13,048 bases of DNA from Bacteroidota bacterium. GTDB taxonomy: Bacteria > Bacteroidota > Bacteroidia > Flavobacteriales > Flavobacteriaceae. Of the stretch, positions 6,303 to 13,048 are shown piece after piece. The stretch lies in NCBI GenBank assembly GCA_023457535.1, contig JAEWLN010000144.1:1-13048 (forward strand), given 5' to 3'. The position numbers were made by a program, and so were the translations under genes. The notes beneath the pieces are model-generated. The model was not told the DNA's origin and searched no databases. It saw only the letters and a list, made by a program, of their open reading frames with translations. Each line of letters opens with the position of its first letter. The stretch's first letter is position 1.

Positions 6303-6371
6303 CCCTAAATGTTAAATTATATAACGCGAATGACGATTGTTATTTGTAATTTTCAAACTTTTAAAAAAGAA

Positions 6372-8561
6372 ATGAACAAGAAACACAAACATACCGGAAA
6401 GAAAGCAAAGGATTTTTCTTCCAAGATTCTCAAAATACTGTCCAAGAACGCCAATCGCGCGTTTAACTACAAGCAAATCGCGGCGCTGCTCGAAGTAGAC
6501 GACACCAAAAGCCGCAACGAAATCATCAAAGACCTCAAATTGCTCGCCTCACAAAAGCAGATAGTCGAAACCGAACCCGGCAAATACCTGATCAAAGCCA
6601 TCAGCCAGGATTATTACGAAGGCACGATCGATATGACGGCACGCAAAACCGCCTACTTCATTTGCGACGAATTCGAGGAAGACGTCTTTATCCCGACAAA
6701 CAATCTGAACCGCGCCCTCGATGGCGATAAAGTAAAAGTTTACGTCTACAACCGACGCAAAGGAAAACGTCCGGAAGGCGAGGTCATCGAAGTGGTGGAA
6801 CGCAAAAAAGACGAGTTTGTGGGCGTGATCGACATCCAGAAGAATTTTGCGTTTGTCTCCACGGCCAATGCAAAAATGTACACCGATATTTTCGTTCCCA
6901 AAGACAAAATGGGCGAGGCGCAAAACGGCGATGTCGTCGTGGTCAAGATAGAAGATTGGCCCAAGAAGGCCGATTCGCCATTTGGATTTGTGACCAAAGT
7001 ACTCGGAAAGCCGGGCGAGCACGATACGGAGATCCACGCGATCCTCGCCGAATACGGGCTGCCGTACGATTTCCCGGTAGAAGTGGAAGCCTTTGCGCAA
7101 AAGCTCGATACGTCGATCGAAGCATCGGAAATTGCCAAAAGACGCGATATGCGCGATACGCTTACCTTTACGATCGATCCAAAAGACGCCAAGGATTTTG
7201 ACGATGCGCTGTCGTTTAAGGTTCTGGACAACGGCAATTTTGAAATCGGGATTCATATTGCCGATGTATCGCATTATTTGCAGGAAGGAACCGTTTTGGA
7301 CGATGAGGCGTACCAGCGCGGAACGTCTGTATATTTGGTGGACCGCGTCGTACCGATGCTTCCGGAAGTGTTGTCGAATTTTGCGTGTTCGTTGCGTCCG
7401 CATGAAGAAAAGTACACGTTCTCGGCGGTTTTTGAAATGACCCGGGCCGCACAGGTGGTGGATCAGTGGTTTGGCCGAACGGTCATCTATTCGGACCAGC
7501 GTTTTGCGTATGAGGAAGCGCAGCATATCATTGAGACCAAAGGCGATGTCATTCCGGCCGATATTTCCATTACAGGCCAATCTTATCAGGTTCCCGACAA
7601 TATTGTCCAGGCAACGCTCAAACTCGATGAACTGGCCAAGATACTGCGCAATAAACGCATGGCCCACGGGGCGATCTCGTTCGACAAAGTGGAGGTCAAA
7701 TTCCATCTGAATTCTGAGGCGGAGCCCACGGGAGTTTATTTCAAGGTTTCCAAAGACGCCAATCACCTGATCGAGGAATTTATGTTGTTGGCCAACCGCA
7801 AAGTCGCCGAATTCATCGGGAAACAAAAAAAGACCTTTGTGTACCGCATCCACGATGAACCCGACGAATCCAAGCTGATGGCCTTGCAGGGCGTCATTTC
7901 CAAATTCGGGCACAGTATCAACTTTAAGAACAAAAAGTCGCTGTCGGCCTCGCTGAACAAATTGCTCGACGACGTTCATGGCAAAAAAGAGCAGAACCTG
8001 GTCGATACGCTCACGATACGAACGATGAGCAAAGCCAAATATTCCACGGACAATATTGGTCATTACGGGTTGGCATTCGATTATTATTCGCACTTTACAT
8101 CGCCCATACGCCGTTATCCCGATGTGATGGTGCACCGATTGCTGCAACATTATCTGGACGGCGGAAAATCGGTCAACGAAGACGATTTTGAACAAAAGTG
8201 CGAACATTCGTCCAATATGGAAAACCTCGCCACGCAAGCCGAGCGCGATTCGATCAAATACATGCAGGTCAAATACATGCAGGATCACAAAGACCAGGAA
8301 TTCCTCGGCGTGATTTCCGGCGTGACCGAATGGGGCATCTACGTTGAGATTGTCGAAAACAAATGCGAGGGCATGTGCCGTATCCGCGAAATCAAGGACG
8401 ATTATTACACATTCGATGAAAAGCAATACGCCCTTGTGGGAGAAGTCACGCGCAATTTGCTGCAATTGGGCGACGAGGTCATCGTCAAAGTCAAGAACGC
8501 CGACTTGGTCAAAAAGCAACTCGATTTCAATTACATCCGAAAAAACAACACACCAGAATAA
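6372..8561 (+). CDS. rnr: Ribonuclease R (RNase II/RNB family 3'-5' exoribonuclease)
   Basis: A 729-residue cytoplasmic exoribonuclease that degrades structured RNA and acts in mRNA turnover and RNA quality control. Domains: lysine-rich N-terminus with a winged-helix (HTH_12) region at about 17-75; cold-shock/OB folds at about 80-240; the RNB catalytic domain with IDPKDAKDFDDA, where D269, D275, D277 and D278 match the metal-binding aspartates of E. coli RNase R (D272, D278, D280, D281), then GIHIADVSHYL, RIHDEPDESKL and HYGLAFDYYSHFTSPIRRYPD (H564 to about 584); and a C-terminal S1 domain (about 642-725). It lacks the long lysine-rich tail of the E. coli enzyme. The frame is open from 6309, but the ATG at 6372 (MNKKHKHTGKKAK) is chosen because the extension is unlike the family. 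An exported DUF2807 protein begins 8 bases after the stop. Confidence 0.96.
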   Translation: MNKKHKHTGKKAKDFSSKILKILSKNANRAFNYKQIAALLEVDDTKSRNEIIKDLKLLASQKQIVETEPGKYLIKAISQDYYEGTIDMTARKTAYFICDEFEEDVFIPTNNLNRALDGDKVKVYVYNRRKGKRPEGEVIEVVERKKDEFVGVIDIQKNFAFVSTANAKMYTDIFVPKDKMGEAQNGDVVVVKIEDWPKKADSPFGFVTKVLGKPGEHDTEIHAILAEYGLPYDFPVEVEAFAQKLDTSIEASEIAKRRDMRDTLTFTIDPKDAKDFDDALSFKVLDNGNFEIGIHIADVSHYLQEGTVLDDEAYQRGTSVYLVDRVVPMLPEVLSNFACSLRPHEEKYTFSAVFEMTRAAQVVDQWFGRTVIYSDQRFAYEEAQHIIETKGDVIPADISITGQSYQVPDNIVQATLKLDELAKILRNKRMAHGAISFDKVEVKFHLNSEAEPTGVYFKVSKDANHLIEEFMLLANRKVAEFIGKQKKTFVYRIHDEPDESKLMALQGVISKFGHSINFKNKKSLSASLNKLLDDVHGKKEQNLVDTLTIRTMSKAKYSTDNIGHYGLAFDYYSHFTSPIRRYPDVMVHRLLQHYLDGGKSVNEDDFEQKCEHSSNMENLATQAERDSIKYMQVKYMQDHKDQEFLGVISGVTEWGIYVEIVENKCEGMCRIREIKDDYYTFDEKQYALVGEVTRNLLQLGDEVIVKVKNADLVKKQLDFNYIRKNNTPE

Positions 8562-8569
8562 TTATTGCC

Positions 8570-9250
8570 ATGAAAATGCTCTCTTTAGCTTCGTTTTTTC
8601 TGTTTCTTGTTTACGGCCCGATCGCATCAGGACAAGTCACCAAAAACGTGGGCGAATTCCACAAGATCAAGACCTTTGACCAGATCACAGTCGAGCTCAT
8701 CGCCTCCGATGCCGAACGTGTAGAAATCACCGGACGCCGCAGCAATGAAGTGGAAATTATCAACAAAAACGGCGAGCTCAAAATCAGGATGCGCGCCGGA
8801 AAACTGCTCGACGGTGAGGAAATCCAGGCGCGCGTCTTCTTCAAGCAGCTTACCCATATCGATGCCAATGAAGGCTCGTTCATCGGTTGCGACAAAACGT
8901 TCGAGCAAGGATCGATTTACGCCTCGGCACAAGAAGGCGCGCAGGTAAAACTTACCATCGATACGGGATCTGCTGAGTTCAAAGCCGCAACAGGCGGACG
9001 GCTCAAGATTTCCGGAACATCGGCCAAATCTGACGTAGCCCTCGGGGCCGGAGGGATTTACGAAGGACGGAATCTTAAAACGCAATCGACCAAAGTAGAT
9101 GTCAAAGCGGGCGGGGAGGCCCAGGTGCACGCGTCTGACCTGGCCGATGCGCGCGTGACCGCAGGAGGGAAGATCGTGATTTACGGCAACCCGAAACAAG
9201 TCAAACGCAAAACGACATTGGGCGGAAAAATTGAAGAAATCAGGGAATAA
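8570..9250 (+). CDS. Secreted head-GIN domain (DUF2807) protein
   Basis: A 226-residue protein with a Sec signal peptide (MKMLSLASFFLFLVYGPIASG, likely cut before Q22). It is followed by a DUF2807/head-GIN region of repeated short beta strands with alternating polar and Gly/Ala turns: FHKIKTFDQITVELIAS, VEITGRRSNEVEIINKNGELKIRM, then a beta-helix-like ladder up to VTAGGKIVIYGNP (about 28-212). The family is abundant in Bacteroidota and is placed in the periplasm or cell surface as a putative auto-transporter-like adhesin; its function is unproven. It starts 8 bases after the rnr stop and has no separate promoter that I can see, so it is probably co-transcribed with rnr. No clear terminator follows. 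The domain call is good; an adhesin role is speculative. Confidence 0.85.
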   Translation: MKMLSLASFFLFLVYGPIASGQVTKNVGEFHKIKTFDQITVELIASDAERVEITGRRSNEVEIINKNGELKIRMRAGKLLDGEEIQARVFFKQLTHIDANEGSFIGCDKTFEQGSIYASAQEGAQVKLTIDTGSAEFKAATGGRLKISGTSAKSDVALGAGGIYEGRNLKTQSTKVDVKAGGEAQVHASDLADARVTAGGKIVIYGNPKQVKRKTTLGGKIEEIRE

Positions 9251-9324
9251 AAAGCGCTGAATGGATGGTTCACCGATTGAGAAAACGTTCCATTCCATGA
9301 TCGTTTTGGACTTTCGGTGACTAT

Positions 9325-9357
9325 TTGCAGCCACTTTTATTTTTTCAAGTATATTTG
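9325..9357 (+). promoter_or_regulatory. Promoter of the LysE-family exporter gene
   Basis: TTG at 9325-9327 and an exact TATATTTG -7 element at 9350-9357, spaced by 22 bases, 19 bases before the ATG. This is one of the best full matches to the Bacteroidota promoter pattern in the window. Confidence 0.6.
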
Positions 9358-9376
9358 TTAAAGCAAACCGAATTCC

Positions 9377-10060
9377 ATGATTGAAGATATTTTGACGGCC
9401 ATCCCGCTCGGGTTCTTTTTGAGCTTTATGATCGGGCCGGTTTTTTTTGTACTGCTCGAAACCAGCGTCGTCAAAGGGTTCCGTGCCGCCACCGTGTTTG
9501 ATTTGGGCGTGGTCCTGGCCGATATTATTTTTATCCTGATTGCGTATTTTTCATCGTATCGGCTTATTGCAAGCATCAAGGACGATCCCGCATTGTTTAT
9601 TTTCGGCGGGTTGGTGATGCTTACTTACGGCATCATTTCGTTGGTCAAGAACAAAAAAGCCAAGAAGAACATCGATCCTGAAGACCCGGCAGAGCTGGCC
9701 AGGACCAATTACATGAGTTTGTTCTTTAAAGGGTTTTTCCTGAACTTTATCAACATTGGCGTGCTGGGTTTCTGGCTCGCGATTCTGATTACAGTCGGGC
9801 CAAAACTCCAGCTGGAACCCACGCGCATGTTTACGTTTTTTACCGCCGTGATCGTGAGTTATTTTATTACCGATATTTTCAAGATCTTGCTGGCCAAACA
9901 ATTGCGAAGCAAGCTCAATCCGGCCAACATCCTGCTGATCAAAAAGGGCATCAGTGTGGTGCTGATCATTTCTGGCGTTTTTTTATTGTCGCAGGGTTGG
10001 TTCCCAAAAGAACGCCAGATCATGGACAAGGCGCTCGATAAGCTCGAGCATCAGCAATAA
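9377..10060 (+). CDS. LysE/RhtB family amino-acid exporter
   Basis: A 227-residue integral membrane protein of the LysE superfamily, which exports amino acids or related small molecules. Hydrophobic segments lie at about 6-28, 38-60, 72-91, 115-140, 150-173 and 186-206. The N-terminal family signature is present (LGFFLSFMIGPVFFVLLETSVVKGFRAA, with GP at 20-21), followed by a conserved D in FDLGVVLADI (42-50). The second half repeats the pattern with FKGFFLNFINIGVLGFW (117-133). A basic loop (KNKKAKK) and charged segment separate the two halves, and there is a soluble charged C-terminus. The substrate cannot be read from sequence. It has its own promoter; I see no strong terminator before the tRNA gene. 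Confidence 0.88.
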   Translation: MIEDILTAIPLGFFLSFMIGPVFFVLLETSVVKGFRAATVFDLGVVLADIIFILIAYFSSYRLIASIKDDPALFIFGGLVMLTYGIISLVKNKKAKKNIDPEDPAELARTNYMSLFFKGFFLNFINIGVLGFWLAILITVGPKLQLEPTRMFTFFTAVIVSYFITDIFKILLAKQLRSKLNPANILLIKKGISVVLIISGVFLLSQGWFPKERQIMDKALDKLEHQQ

Positions 10061-10137
10061 CCGGTTGATTCTAAATTTTATAGCATAAAGTCGTTAATAA
10101 TTAGCCGTTTTAAGTTCGGAATTACAAATAAATTATT

Positions 10138-10145
10138 TAGATTTG
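10138..10145 (+). promoter_or_regulatory. Promoter -7 element for tRNA-Cys
   Basis: TAGATTTG matches TAnnTTTG exactly and lies 17 bases before the tRNA. A TTC triplet at 10115-10117, 20 bases upstream, is a weak candidate for the -33 element (consensus TTG). Confidence 0.5.
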
Positions 10146-10162
10146 CCGTCCAAACCGTTAAT

Positions 10163-10236
10163 GGCGTCGTGGCCGAGTGGCTAGGCAGGGCTCTGCAAAA
10201 GCTCGTACAGCGGTTCGAATCCGCTCGATGCCTCCA
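10163..10236 (+). tRNA. tRNA-Cys (anticodon GCA)
   Basis: A full cloverleaf can be drawn. Acceptor stem GGCGTCG/CGATGCC (one G-U pair), D stem GCC/GGC, anticodon stem GGGCT/AGCTC with loop CTGCAAA (anticodon GCA, cysteine), variable GTAC, and T stem AGCGG/CCGCT with loop TTCGAAT. The discriminator base is U73 (10233), an identity element of tRNA-Cys, and CCA is genome-encoded at 10234-10236. A promoter precedes it and a hairpin terminator follows within four bases. Confidence 0.97.
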
Positions 10237-10239
10237 AGA

Positions 10240-10269
10240 AACCTCACTTTTAAGTGGGGTTTTTTATTT
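10240..10269 (+). terminator. Rho-independent terminator of tRNA-Cys
   Basis: AACCTCACTT at 10240-10249 pairs with AAGTGGGGTT at 10252-10261 (one G-U pair; the two innermost pairs probably open to form the loop), followed by a T-rich run to 10269. It lies directly after the tRNA. folB ends at 10269 on the opposite strand and its transcripts also meet the stem, but without a good T-tract. Confidence 0.85.
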
Positions 10270-10628
10270 TAACTGCGGTATTCTTCCATTTCAATGGTCA
10301 CCGATTCAACATCGCCTCCGATAGGTGGATTGATCTTCGAAACGGCGACAATAATGCGTGAAACCTGCGGAATTTGATCGAAAATACGTTTGAGGATGCG
10401 GTGGGCGACGTGTTCGAGCAGATTGGACCGCACGGCCATTTCTTCCACGACAATGCGGTTGAGCAGTACGTAATCTACGGTGTCGGCAAGTTCGTCCGAG
10501 ACTGATGATTTGCGCAGATCGGTCTTGATTTCAAGGTCAACCGAATATTCAGACCCGATTTTGCTCTCTTCGACCAAACAGCCGTGATAGGAAAAAGTGC
10601 GTATGTTTTTGAGTTTGATCGTTCCCAT
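10269..10628 (-). CDS. folB: Dihydroneopterin aldolase
   Basis: A 119-residue FolB enzyme of folate biosynthesis, converting 7,8-dihydroneopterin to 6-hydroxymethyl-7,8-dihydropterin and glycolaldehyde in the cytoplasm. Family landmarks in order: IRTFSYHGCLVEES (9-22, pterin-binding loop with E20/E21), a hydrophobic strand YSVDLEIKTDL, DTVDYVLLNRIV (49-60), LLEHVAHRILKRI (70-82, with E72 at the pterin site), and VAVSKINPPIGGDVESV (94-110), in which K98 matches the catalytic lysine. Length agrees with the family (about 120). The ATG at 10628 is preferred as it begins the conserved first strand. It is a single gene, convergent with tRNA-Cys and divergent from glnS, with which it shares a 113-base upstream region. 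Confidence 0.93.
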   Translation of the reverse strand: MGTIKLKNIRTFSYHGCLVEESKIGSEYSVDLEIKTDLRKSSVSDELADTVDYVLLNRIVVEEMAVRSNLLEHVAHRILKRIFDQIPQVSRIIVAVSKINPPIGGDVESVTIEMEEYRS

Positions 10629-10672
10629 TTATAAGTTCCAGTTTTATGGTTTAAAGTTAGCGTTTTTGGCGG

Positions 10673-10700
10673 TAAACTTTAAACTTTAAACTTTAAACCT
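10673..10700. repeat. Tandem heptamer repeat (TAAACTT), four units
   Basis: TAAACTT occurs three times exactly (10673-10693), followed by a fourth unit TAAACCT with one change. It lies just upstream of the glnS -7 element, covering the region where the -33 contact would be, and in the shared upstream region of folB. Confidence 0.85.
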
Positions 10701-10715
10701 TTCCAACCCTTTTTT

Positions 10716-10723
10716 TATCTTTG
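10716..10723 (+). promoter_or_regulatory. Promoter -7 element for glnS
   Basis: TATCTTTG is an exact TAnnTTTG match 18 bases before the ATG at 10742. It overlaps the alternative TTG start at 10721, which argues against that start. The TAAACTT repeat array lies at the -33 distance; no plain TTG is present there. Confidence 0.55.
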
Positions 10724-10741
10724 CGCTTCAAATTCAAGAAG

Positions 10742-12784
10742 ATGTCAACCGAAGAGAAATCGCTTAATTTTATAGAACAAATTATCGAGGAAGATTTGAA
10801 AAGCGGACTGTCGCAGGACAAGCTCCGGTTTCGTTTTCCGCCTGAACCCAACGGCTATCTGCATATAGGACACGCCAGTTCGATAGCGCTCAATTTTGGC
10901 CTCGGGATCGATTATAATGCGCCTGTGAACCTGCGTTTTGACGATACCAATCCGGCCAAAGAAGAGCAGGAATACGTCGATGCGATCAAGCGCGACGTCG
11001 AGTGGCTCGGCTACCGGTGGGACAAAGAGTTGTACGCCTCTGATTATTTCCAACAGTTGTATGATTGGGCGGTTGAATTCATCAAAAAAGGCAAGGCATA
11101 TGTGGACAGCCAAACGTCTGAAGAGATGGCCGCACAAAAGGGAACACCCACCACTGAAGGCGTCGATAGCCCGTACCGCAACCGGACAGTGGAGGAGAAC
11201 CTTGATTTGTTCGAGCGCATGAAAAACGGTGAATTTGAAGAAGGTTCGCATATTTTGCGCGCAAAGATCGACATGAAATCGACCAATATGCTGATGCGCG
11301 ACCCTATTATGTACCGCATTTTGCACAAGCATCACCACCGCACGGGCAACGATTGGTGCATTTATCCGATGTACGATTGGGCGCATGGTGAAAGCGATTA
11401 CCTCGAACAGGTGTCACATTCCTTTTGCACGCTCGAATTTTTGCCGCACCGCGAGCTGTATGATTGGTTTTTAGACCAGATTTACGACGATACCAAAGTG
11501 CGTCCAAAGCAACGCGAGTTCGCCCGACGCAATTTGTCACATACGGTGGTGAGCAAGCGAAAGTTATTGAAACTGGTGCAGGATGGCCATGTTTCTGGTT
11601 GGGACGATCCGCGTATGTCGACCGTTTCAGGGTTGCGCAGGCGTGGTTATACCCCGGCTTCGATCCGCAATTTTGCCAACAGGATCGGTATTGCCAAGCG
11701 CGATAATCTGATCGATGTATCGGTGCTTGAGTATTGCATCCGCGAAGATCTGAACAAGACCGCCCCGCGCGTGATGGCTGTGCTGGATCCTGTAAAGCTG
11801 GTCATTACCAATTATCCGGAAGGAAAAAGCGAATGGCTCGAGGCGGAAAACAACCCTGAGGACGAGACCGCCGGATCGAGAAAAGTGCCCTTCTCACGTG
11901 AAATTTACATCGAGCGCGAAGACTTTTTGGAAGATGCGCCGGCCAAGTTTTTCAGGCTCAGCATCGGCAGGGAAGTACGGCTGAAGAATGCTTACATCAT
12001 TAAAGGCGAGTCGGTTCAAAAGGACGCAAACGGCAATATCATTGAAATTCACGCCACGTACGATACGGATTCGCTTAGCGGGAGCGGCACTGAGGCGAGT
12101 TTGCGCAAAGTATCGGGAACCTTGCATTGGGTTTGTGCCGCGCACGCCGTTCAGGCAGAAGTAAGGCTCTACGACCGTTTGTTTACCGATGAAGCGCCCG
12201 ATACGCACAAAGAAAAGGACTTCCTCGAATTCGTCAACCCCGAGTCGCTCAAAGTTGTCACCGGATTTGTCGAGCCAAGCCTGAAAGAAGCGTCTGCGGA
12301 ATCCAAATTCCAATTTCAGCGCCTGGGTTATTTTACGGTCGATAAAGATTCCTCTGCCGCCTGTTTGGTTTTCAATAAAACGGTCGGACTGAAGGATACC
12401 TGGGAAGAAAAAGGCAAAAAAGAAGAAAGCGCGATCAATAATTCACTCAAGGAAATCAACAAATATTTCAAAGTGGAGACCGCCCAAGAGCGCGATGAAA
12501 TTGAAAGCCGCATAGCCCAAAACATACAATCGGTGGGCAATTTCAGCCTGCTGCAAAACGCCGTGCGCAAGAACATCAACAACAGCAAAGCTTCGTTGCT
12601 CTTTTCGAATTGGGTCATCAAATATTCCACCCGGATCCAATTGTCGGATTTTGATCCAGCGTTTGTCGAAAAATGGTTTGAACTTTCCCAACGCAGTGAA
12701 TCGGTTTTTGTTCGCGAACAACTGGAAGACGATCGGATCAAAAAGCAATTCGATGTTGAAAAGTTAAAATGGACCAAGTTGTAA
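10742..12784 (+). CDS. glnS: Glutaminyl-tRNA synthetase with C-terminal extension
   Basis: A 680-residue class I synthetase charging tRNA-Gln with glutamine. Catalytic core: RFPPEPNGYLHIGHASS (HIGH at 41-44), NLRFDDTNP (63-71), IYPMYDWAHG (208-216, a glutamine-recognition region) and the KMSKS variant TVVSKRKL (268-275). The anticodon-binding beta-barrels span about 345-548 and end near FNKTVGLKDTW. E. coli GlnRS is 554 residues, so about 130 residues (551-680) are extra. That tail is highly charged and helical (KKEESAINNSLKEINKYFK, then a W-rich end), and resembles the tails that databases call GlnRS/YqeY fusions, although I cannot see a clear YqeY motif. The ATG at 10742 is chosen over a TTG at 10721 that overlaps the promoter. 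A terminator follows the stop. Confidence 0.95.
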   Translation: MSTEEKSLNFIEQIIEEDLKSGLSQDKLRFRFPPEPNGYLHIGHASSIALNFGLGIDYNAPVNLRFDDTNPAKEEQEYVDAIKRDVEWLGYRWDKELYASDYFQQLYDWAVEFIKKGKAYVDSQTSEEMAAQKGTPTTEGVDSPYRNRTVEENLDLFERMKNGEFEEGSHILRAKIDMKSTNMLMRDPIMYRILHKHHHRTGNDWCIYPMYDWAHGESDYLEQVSHSFCTLEFLPHRELYDWFLDQIYDDTKVRPKQREFARRNLSHTVVSKRKLLKLVQDGHVSGWDDPRMSTVSGLRRRGYTPASIRNFANRIGIAKRDNLIDVSVLEYCIREDLNKTAPRVMAVLDPVKLVITNYPEGKSEWLEAENNPEDETAGSRKVPFSREIYIEREDFLEDAPAKFFRLSIGREVRLKNAYIIKGESVQKDANGNIIEIHATYDTDSLSGSGTEASLRKVSGTLHWVCAAHAVQAEVRLYDRLFTDEAPDTHKEKDFLEFVNPESLKVVTGFVEPSLKEASAESKFQFQRLGYFTVDKDSSAACLVFNKTVGLKDTWEEKGKKEESAINNSLKEINKYFKVETAQERDEIESRIAQNIQSVGNFSLLQNAVRKNINNSKASLLFSNWVIKYSTRIQLSDFDPAFVEKWFELSQRSESVFVREQLEDDRIKKQFDVEKLKWTKL

Positions 12785-12806
12785 GTAATATCGATTTTTT
12801 CAATTC

Positions 12807-12834
12807 AAATCCTTCTTAATGGAAGGATTTTTTT
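12807..12834 (+). terminator. Rho-independent terminator of glnS
   Basis: AAATCCTTC (12807-12815), a six-base loop, and GAAGGATTT (12822-12830) form a perfect 9-bp stem that runs into a T-tract to 12834. It begins 23 bases after the glnS stop. Confidence 0.88.
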
Positions 12835-13028
12835 ATTATTTAGTTTTCTTATCATAAAATGTAAATCGATTGTTTTTTACTTTTAAAAAAGGCTTTCATA
12901 ATTGCATTTTGAGCGCTTTTTAAAAATTGGCGGTGCTTTGCTATAGTCGTATGTCTGGAGATCGCTCAATCGGCTTTTATTTCATTTTATCTTACTTGAG
13001 GTCGATTTAACCTGTCATTAACAACCAA

Positions 13029-13048
13029 ATGTTAAAATTGTCGCTATC
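13029..13048 (+). CDS. Possible start of a gene cut by the window edge
   Basis: ATG at 13029 opens a frame reading MLKLSL to the window end, which would suit the beginning of a signal peptide. The preceding 194 AT-rich bases (12835-13028) hold no other coding frame and no exact TAnnTTTG element; TATCTTAC near 12990 is a weak match. With six codons visible this is only a possibility. Confidence 0.2.

Noticed and set aside
6309..6371. Upstream ATG codons that would extend RNase R by 21 residues
   Set aside because: The extra residues are unlike RNase R N-termini, and the stretch fits a leader downstream of the putative promoter. The ATG at 6372 begins the lysine-rich family-like start.
6549..8519. 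A 656-codon open frame on the minus strand, opposite rnr
   Set aside because: It lies entirely antisense to a strongly supported RNase R gene with intact motifs. Its translation is rich in F, H, R and I with no recognisable domain, as expected for a shadow frame caused by the codon use of rnr.
9259..9295. Inverted repeat GAATGGA/TCCATTC after the DUF2807 gene, considered as a terminator
   Set aside because: The stem is only 7 bp with a 23-base loop and is not followed by a T-tract, so it is too weak to call.
10673..10700. Short repeats considered as a CRISPR remnant
   Set aside because: The heptamers are directly adjacent without spacers and no cas gene is present; it is a simple tandem repeat.

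Overview
The window looks like chromosomal DNA of a Flavobacteriaceae-type bacterium (phylum Bacteroidota). Three things point there. First, almost every transcription unit is preceded by the Bacteroidota -7 element TAnnTTTG, with no Shine-Dalgarno sequence. Second, the gene content is typical of flavobacteria: a flavobacterial GH3-like protein, SdpI, a short TatA, Tex, RNase R, a head-GIN/DUF2807 protein and an extended glutaminyl-tRNA synthetase. Third, protein motifs match that group. Coding DNA looks close to half G+C by eye, while the gaps are AT-rich. I see no prophage, insertion sequence, CRISPR array or defence island; this is ordinary core genome.

Left part (1-5434): apart from tatA, all genes are on the minus strand. 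An M23 peptidase, an SdpI-like membrane protein and a GH3-family protein (cut by the window edge) form a tightly packed operon with one-base junctions. tatA diverges from it and ends in a very good hairpin terminator, which also separates it from the convergent tex gene. rpiB and a zinc-type CDF exporter form a two-gene operon with a TAATG junction upstream of tex.

Centre (5435-6308): a 557-base AT-rich gap between rpiB and a small DUF2007 gene has no credible ORF. It holds a perfect DnaA box, an 8/9 match, several weaker matches, nested palindromes and a long A/T tract. Genes to the left run mostly leftward and genes to the right mostly rightward. I propose it as a candidate chromosomal replication origin, unproven from this sequence alone; it is the most interesting object in the window.

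Right part (6309-13048): rnr (RNase R) and a secreted DUF2807 protein form an operon, followed by a LysE-family exporter, a tRNA-Cys with its own promoter and terminator, folB on the minus strand (convergent to the tRNA), and glnS. GlnS carries a C-terminal extension of about 130 residues and ends at a clear terminator. The last 200 bases look like an upstream region, possibly leading into a gene that starts at 13029.

Functionally this is housekeeping: cell-wall remodelling, protein export, RNA decay and transcription, pentose-phosphate and folate metabolism, metal export and translation.
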